A DNA stretch of 5,996 bases from contig JAEYWB010000461.1 in the NCBI GenBank assembly GCA_023429275.1, positions 1 through 5,996 on the forward strand. The letters run 5' to 3'. The DNA comes from Planctomycetota bacterium. GTDB lineage: Bacteria > Planctomycetota > Planctomycetia > Planctomycetales > Planctomycetaceae. This document shows, piece after piece, positions 1-4,900 of the stretch. Positions within the stretch are counted from its first letter, which is position 1, and every line of letters starts with the position of its first letter. Under the pieces are notes generated by a model. That model made no database searches. It had not been told where the DNA came from and saw only the letters and a list, made by a program, of their open reading frames with translations. The position numbers and the translations under genes were made by a program.

Positions 1-12
1 AAGGTTCTTTCC

Positions 13-45
13 GGCCCTAGGCCCAGGACTCTAGGCCCTAGGCCC
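13..45. repeat. Short tandem heptamer repeat (TAGGCCC)n upstream of the lipoprotein gene
   Basis: The heptamer TAGGCCC occurs at 18-24, 32-38 and 39-45. A degenerate unit (AGGACTC, 25-31) keeps the 7-base phase. Seen another way, the 12-mer GGCCCTAGGCCC occurs twice (13-24 and 34-45), exactly 21 bases apart, and each copy contains the palindrome CCTAGG. The array ends 11 bases before the first possible ATG, so it occupies the place where a ribosome binding site or promoter would be expected. Its function is unknown. It could be a slipped-strand simple repeat or part of a dispersed intergenic repeat. Confidence 0.6.
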
Positions 46-74
46 TCCCCCGTGACATGGATGTCCGCGGCACG

Positions 75-1235
75 ATGAAGTTGTGGTGGCTCTTACCGGC
101 AGTGATTCTGGCCGCGACTGGCTGTGGCAAGTCGTTCAAGGTCAGCAATCCTGTCGTCGGCCCCGCTCCGCCGCGGATCAAGGGTGCGGAGGAGATCGCT
201 CAGCGCCAGGCGGAAGAACAGGTCGGCGAAGATTCCCGCCCGATCGCCCAGGTCGCGTTCGCGGAGGGGGCGACGCATCGGCGTCCGCTCTCGTCATTCG
301 ATCCCGTGGCCCGCGTGAACGGTACGACCCTCTTCTGCGGCGACGTCCTCGGCGAGCAGATGATGCAGTTCGAGGCGGCCAGGGGGAAAGCTCCTCCCGA
401 GGAGATCCGCAAGGCCCAGGACGCCGCCCTCAAGGAGAAGCTCCAGGACCACATTGACCAGCAGCTGATGGTCGATGCGGTGAAGATCAAGCTGAAGCCC
501 GAGCAGCTCGAAGCGATCGAGAAGCAGCTCGACGAAGCGTTCGAAAAGAACATGGTTCCGAAGCTGATGGAGGTCACGAAGGCCCAGTCGGTCCCGGAGC
601 TCGAGGCGATGCTGCAGACCCACGGTCTTTCGCTGCCGCAGATGCGAAAGCGTTGGGGCGAGCAGCAGATCGCACTGCAGTGGATCAAGACGAAGGCGGG
701 GGACGATCCGAAACTCTCCCGTCCCGACCTGCTCGCGGCGTATGAAGAGCGGATCGCCGACTATACGGAAGTCGCGCAGGTCAAGTGGCAGCACATCCAG
801 ATCATCCTGAAGAAGCATAGCGGCGACCGGGACGAGGCCCGCCTGGTCCTCGACAAGGCGATCCGCGAGCTTCGCGCGGGCAAGAGCTTTGACGAGGTCG
901 CCCGCAAGTACTCGGAAGCGGCCTCGGCCTCCGATGGCGGGCACTGGGACTGGACGCAGACCGGAAGCCTGGCGAACAGGAAGGTCGCCGAAGTGCTGGA
1001 CGGCCTTCCGGTCGACGAGATCAGCGACGTGATCGACGACGGCAAGACCCTGCAGATCGTTCGCGTCACGGCGCGGCGCGAGCAGCGGATCAAGCCGTTC
1101 GACGACGAGGTCCAGAAGGAACTCAAAGCCAAACTCCTCGAGGAAGACCGCAAGCGGCGAACCGAGGCGGTCATCAAGGAGCTCCGCGCGGGTGGAGCGA
1201 TCGAGACGATCTACGACGAGACCGTCCAGTCCTGA
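75..1235 (+). CDS. SurA-like periplasmic lipoprotein with parvulin-type peptidyl-prolyl cis-trans isomerase domain
   Basis: This gene probably encodes a lipid-anchored periplasmic foldase/chaperone that assists envelope proteins, as SurA and PrsA do. I prefer the ATG at 75 because it gives a compact signal peptide (MKLWWLLPAVILAATGC) with a good lipobox, AATG-C. The in-frame ATG at 57 adds six residues (MDVRGT); neither start has a clear Shine-Dalgarno site. Numbering from the ATG at 57 (392 residues): Cys23 is the lipidation site, 24-80 is a Pro-rich and charged linker, and 84-215 is a helical SurA_N-like region opening with 'VARVNGTTLFCGDVL'. Residues 241-340 form the parvulin domain, with His246 in the first strand, 'FDEVARKYSEA' near 278-288, 'SDGG' at 292-295 and 'IVRV' at 334-337. 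Residues 341-392 are a charged helical tail. In the usual 'GyHII' position it has Leu-Gln (332-333), so the second conserved histidine is missing and isomerase activity may be weak. The family call is firm; the exact client is unknown. Confidence 0.85.
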   Translation: MKLWWLLPAVILAATGCGKSFKVSNPVVGPAPPRIKGAEEIAQRQAEEQVGEDSRPIAQVAFAEGATHRRPLSSFDPVARVNGTTLFCGDVLGEQMMQFEAARGKAPPEEIRKAQDAALKEKLQDHIDQQLMVDAVKIKLKPEQLEAIEKQLDEAFEKNMVPKLMEVTKAQSVPELEAMLQTHGLSLPQMRKRWGEQQIALQWIKTKAGDDPKLSRPDLLAAYEERIADYTEVAQVKWQHIQIILKKHSGDRDEARLVLDKAIRELRAGKSFDEVARKYSEAASASDGGHWDWTQTGSLANRKVAEVLDGLPVDEISDVIDDGKTLQIVRVTARREQRIKPFDDEVQKELKAKLLEEDRKRRTEAVIKELRAGGAIETIYDETVQS

Positions 1236-1265
1236 GGGCTCTTCTCTCCAGCGCGGCGGCGGCGG

Positions 1266-1366
1266 AGAGCTCATCACAACGACACGAAGACACCAGGAAG
1301 AAGAGCTGAGGAGAACCGCAGCTCCGCTTGCCATTCCTGGCCAGTCTCACCAGCAGAGCTCATCAC
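1266..1366. repeat. 12-base direct repeat pair AGAGCTCATCAC
   Basis: The sequence AGAGCTCATCAC is present at 1266-1277 and again at 1355-1366, 89 bases apart on the same strand. An exact 12-base match in so short a gap is unlikely by chance and may be a remnant of a local duplication or of a small inserted element. No matching terminal inverted repeats or transposase remnant lie between the copies, so no mobile element is claimed. Confidence 0.35.
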
Positions 1367-1377
1367 GCTCATTGAGG

Positions 1378-1392
1378 CAGGCTTCCAGCCTG
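1378..1392. repeat. Short palindromic element CAGGC-TTCCA-GCCTG
   Basis: This is a perfect 5-base inverted repeat (CAGGC 1378-1382, GCCTG 1388-1392) with a 5-base loop, TTCCA. On the minus strand it reads CAGGCTGGAAGCCTG. From memory, motifs of this form (an arm, TGGAA, then the complementary arm) recur in intergenic DNA of planctomycetes and some other high-GC phyla, so this may be one copy of a dispersed palindromic repeat. A T-rich tail is absent, so it is not a good intrinsic terminator, although its position 143 bases behind the lipoprotein stop would allow a role at the 3' end of that transcript. Confidence 0.4.
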
Positions 1393-1600
1393 ATCACTGT
1401 CGGCGAAGCGGCTGGCTGAAGCTGTGTCTCTCCCGGCTGCTTTCCCGTCTTTCCCTGTGTCAACGTGTCCTGGTGGTGAAATCCGTTCCTTCCCTTCCAA
1501 AAACGAGTGCCCAGCGTCGCGGCTGGCGGCCCCTCGACAGCACAGGCGGATTCCGCCAATGAAAATGCTGGCAATGGCAGAACTCGCCGAAGCAAACCGC

Positions 1601-1628
1601 CGGAAGACGACTTTTGGCAAAACTTCCG
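1601..1628. promoter_or_regulatory. Nested inverted repeat just upstream of the candidate promoter
   Basis: CGGAAG (1601-1606) pairs with CTTCCG (1623-1628), and inside it TTTTG (1612-1616) pairs with CAAAA (1618-1622) around a single G. The right arm is continuous over 11 bases while the left arm has a 5-base bulge. The element ends 9 bases before the proposed -35 hexamer, a position suited to a regulator site. No known operator is recognised, and with arms this short chance cannot be excluded. Confidence 0.25.
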
Positions 1629-1637
1629 TGACCCCCC

Positions 1638-1667
1638 TTGACCCTTCGAAAAACCGCCTGTTATTCA
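1638..1667 (+). promoter_or_regulatory. Candidate sigma-70-type promoter for the secretin gene
   Basis: TTGACC (1638-1643) matches five of six bases of the TTGACA -35 consensus. TATTCA (1662-1667) is a weak -10 (3 of 6), but it is preceded by TG at 1659-1660, giving an extended -10 arrangement. The spacer is 18 bases. Transcription would begin near 1674, leaving an untranslated leader of about 280 bases before the ATG at 1957. No better pair was seen nearer the start codon. This is a consensus match by eye, and planctomycete promoters are poorly defined. Confidence 0.35.
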
Positions 1668-1725
1668 CCCCGCCTCAAGTCAGGATCGCCGGGATTCCAG
1701 CGCACCTGATCTGAGAGGTCCGAGA

Positions 1726-1751
1726 CGAAGCCTGGTCGGTTCCGACCTTCG
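1726..1751 (+). promoter_or_regulatory. Possible stem-loop in the secretin leader
   Basis: CGAA (1726-1729) pairs with TTCG (1748-1751), and GGTCGG (1734-1739) pairs with CCGACC (1742-1747), with a 4-base bulge on the left arm. In RNA the innermost pair would open to give a GC-rich stem with a GUUC loop. It lies roughly 50 bases into the leader predicted from the candidate promoter. It matches no riboswitch or RNA family known to me. As DNA, the inner part is a perfect 6-2-6 dyad and could instead be a protein-binding site. Confidence 0.3.
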
Positions 1752-1801
1752 CCCAGTCCGGATGAGATGAACCTCCCTTCCTGTCCTCCCCCCACCCATT
1801 C

Positions 1802-1815
1802 CTGTTCCTGAACAG
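1802..1815. promoter_or_regulatory. Perfect 14-base dyad CTGTTC-CT-GAACAG
   Basis: The two 6-base arms are exact inverted repeats separated by two bases. The CTGT...ACAG ends recall LexA boxes, but the spacing is N6 rather than the N8 of the enterobacterial box, so no SOS assignment is made. It lies 141 bases before the ATG at 1957, downstream of the candidate promoter. A dyad of this size is expected about once by chance in a region this long. Confidence 0.2.
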
Positions 1816-1956
1816 CGACTGGGAGCACGGATGGACGACGACCGGACGAGCCACCCGCAACTCGAAACTCAAACTGCGGAATGACTCGACCGGCCGTCGC
1901 CCCTCGGACTCTCTGTCCGTTCACGGCCCCTTCACCCGTTCCCTTCTGGTAGAACC

Positions 1957-4900
1957 ATGGCGCGACATCGCAAAACTCGGCGTGACACGGGTCCGGCCTC
2001 GTCCAGGGGCCCGTCTGTGTCCAAGACACTCACCCTGCTCACCTGCGGCGGGCTCGTCGCGACCAGTGCCTGGCTCACCGGTCGCCTCAAGGCGCAGGAT
2101 GAAGCCAAGGTCAACCCGTTCGAGCGTTACAAGGGGGATACCCCGACCGGCGCCGGACCGGGAGCCACCCCCCAGTCGGGTGTTGACGTCAACCGCCGGA
2201 AGGTCGACGACCTGATGCGGCAGGCCCGCCTCGCCATGCGGCAGGGAGACTCGGCCGAAGCGCTGCGGCTCGCGAAGACCGCCGACAGCCTGGCTCGGCA
2301 GTTCCGCGTCCCGTTCCGTCCGGACGAGGCGACCCCCGCCCAGCTCGTCAAGGTGATCGAGGGACCCGCCACCGGATCCCGCTTCGCCGACGCCGCCCCG
2401 GCGACGGAAGAAGTCATCGGCCACGATGAGGAACTCGTCCAGGCCGCTCATGAGGATTCGAAGAAGGCCGATCCGAACGGTCCTTCCGAGTCCTTCCGCG
2501 TCGCCCGCAAGGAGCTGGCCTCCGCACCCGCCGCTCCCCGCGCCAACGCGTTTGCTCCGCGTGGCGAAGCCGCCGAGGCCGAAGTCGACGAGAAGACCCA
2601 GGCCACGCAGCTGCTGACCCTCGCCCGCGCCGCGATGTCCGATGGCCGGTTCGACGAGGCCCGCAGCCTTGCCGAAGAGGCGAGCCAGCTGGACGTCACC
2701 TACGACCTCGTCGAAGACCGTCCGGAAATCGTCCTTTCCGAGATCCAGCAGCATTCGGGTAAGGCGGTGTTCGCGGCCCGCAAGGCGCCGGCCTCTCCGA
2801 AGGCCGCCGCGGCGAACGCCGCTCGCGAGCAGGCCCTCCAGCTGGTCGCGGACGCCCGCGCGGCAATGGATGCCGGCGATATGGCCACCGCCCGCCGCAA
2901 GGCGGAAGAAGCCCAGAAGATCGACACGACGTTCAGCGTCATGGACGATCGTCCTGAAATCGTCCTCAGCGAAATCGAAGCGAAGCAGGAAACCTTCGCA
3001 CGCCGCAAGGAAGCCTCTTCCGGCCAGACCGCCTCGAAGGCCGCCGCCCAGGACGAGGAACGTCAGAAGGCCCTCTCGCTGCTCGCGGAAGCTCGCGAAG
3101 CGGCGAAGCGCGGCGACACCGACCGTGCCGACGCCCTGCTCCGCCAGGCCCAGAAGGCGGACGTCGCCTACGAGCTCTTCGACGACCGTCCGGAGCTGGC
3201 GGGTGAGGATATCAACCGTCTCGTGGCGAGCAAGAACGCCAGCAGGAGTGCCGCCCCGGCTGCTCCGAAGGGACCTTCGCTCGAAGAGCAGAAGGCTCAG
3301 GCCCAGGACCTCATTGACGAGGCCCGCCGCCTGATCGCCGCCGGCGACACCGCCGGTGCCCGCCGCAAGGCCCAGGAAGCCGCCCAGTTCAACGTCTCCT
3401 ACGAGCTGTTCGAAGACTCGCCGGAACAGGTCATGACGGATGTCGAGCGGACGAACCGGGCGATTGCCCGCCGCTCCGCCCCGCCGGCCATGCCGGCCGC
3501 CGAAGAGGCTGGTGCTCCGGTCCAGGTCGTCGCCGCCGAAGTCTCGGCCCGTCAGCCGGTCGTGACTGCGGGCCTCTCCGCTCCGGACCTCTACCGTCAG
3601 GGACTCGCCTGTCTCCAGTCGGGCGACCGGGCGGGAGCCTATGAGTCGTTCCTCGCCTGCCACAACTCGGGCGAAGAGATTCCGGCCCATGTCCGCCAGC
3701 AGCTCCAGGACAAGCTCCGCGAGCTCGCTCCGCGGAAGTCGAACGGGATTCGCCAGGTCAACAACGAGCAGGCCGCCAACGACGCCGGCGAGTCGCTGCC
3801 GATCCTCGCCCCGAGTCATCTCGATGCCGCGACCAACTCGCAGGCCTCGAAGCTCGAGCGGCTCCGCACCGAGACGCTGAACGCGATCCACCGTGCGGAC
3901 CGGATGCGTGACAAGCAGCCGGAGCAGGCCCAGCAGCTCCTGGCGCAGACGCTGGCCGCGATCGAGAACTCCGGGATCGACCCGAAGGAGACCGAACGTC
4001 TCGCCGCCGCGGTCCGGGCCGAGAAGGATTCGATCGACGCGTTCGTCCACACGCACGCTCCGGTCATTGCGATGGAGCGGAAGAACGCCGAAACCCGCAA
4101 CCTCGTGCAGCGTCAGATCGACGCCCGCGTGCGGGTCGAGCAGGAGATCGCGAGCCTGGTCGACAAGTTCAACGACCTGATGGACCAGAAGCGGTTCGCC
4201 GAGGCCCACCAGATCGCCAAGCAGGCCAAGGAGCTCGATGGTGACAACCCCGTCTGCGTGAACATGGAGCTCAAGAGCATGTTCGCCCTGCGGGTCAACA
4301 ACATCGAAGACCTCAAGGCCAACAAGGAAAAGAGCTTCTACGACCAGCTGTGGGACGCAGAGCTCTCGATGATCAACCCGGTGACCGATTCGGACAAGCC
4401 GCTGGCGTTCGCCAAGAACTGGCAGGACGTCAAGGCTCGCCGCAAGCCCGGCCAGACGCAGGCCCGCGAGAAGACCGAGCAGGAAATGCGGGTCTACAAG
4501 AGCCTGACGAACCCGGTGTCGCTGCACTTCGATAACGAGCCTCTCGCGAAGATCATGCAGCACATCGCGGACACGCAGGGAATCAACGTGATGGTGGACG
4601 AGCCGGGACTCTCCGAAGTCCAGGTCACCGCCAGTACGCCGATCAGCATCAATGTCGACGGAGTCCAGCTCCGCAGTGCCCTCAACCTGATGCTCGGCCA
4701 GCTTCACCTCGATTACACGATCGAGAACGAAGTGCTGAACATCACCAGCCAGACCCGCCAGCAGGGGGGGATGAAGGTCGAAGTCTACCAGGTCGCCGAC
4801 CTGGTCGTCCCGATCAACGTCCGCGCCCCGTCGGTTCAGATGGAGCCGGTCAACAGCCCGCTCGGGTTGCAGGGTGGCGGACTCCCGCAGATTCCGGCCC

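Larger units (their letters stand above)
1236..1956. other. 721-base intergenic region without a supported gene
   Basis: Between the lipoprotein stop (TGA, 1233-1235) and the secretin ATG there is no open frame with recognisable protein character. The region has more homopyrimidine tracts than the flanking genes (for example 1768-1800) and a run of small inverted repeats, listed separately. No classic intrinsic terminator (GC stem followed by a T run) was found behind the lipoprotein gene. A promoter candidate near 1638-1667 suggests that the downstream gene starts its own transcript here with a leader of roughly 280 bases. A 51-codon frame from the ATG at 1559 to 1714 was considered and not accepted. 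Confidence 0.6.

Noticed and set aside
1244..1269. CTCTCC...GGAGAG stem as a terminator for the lipoprotein gene
   Set aside because: The stem is only six pairs with a 14-base loop and no T run follows, so it does not meet the pattern of an intrinsic terminator.
294..1334. A 346-codon minus-strand frame opposite the SurA-like gene
   Set aside because: It is low in complexity (Leu, Arg, Asp), without motifs, and fully explained as an antisense shadow of the lipoprotein gene.
1559..1714. A 51-codon small gene starting MKMLAMAELAEANRR
   Set aside because: There is no ribosome binding site, no recognisable motif, and the frame also runs upstream without a natural boundary; the candidate promoter lies inside it.
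1802..1815. LexA/SOS box
   Set aside because: The spacing between CTGT and ACAG is six rather than eight bases, and no SOS gene is nearby.
2029..2046. Lipobox 'LLTC' around Cys30 of the secretin-like protein
   Set aside because: The hydrophobic stretch before the cysteine is only about six residues, Thr at -1 is unusual, and the hydrophobic segment continues beyond it, fitting an ordinary signal peptide or anchor better.
2642..3334. A 230-codon plus-strand frame overlapping the repeat array in another frame
   Set aside because: The product is almost entirely Arg, Ser, Pro and Thr, typical of a shifted reading of GC-rich coding DNA.
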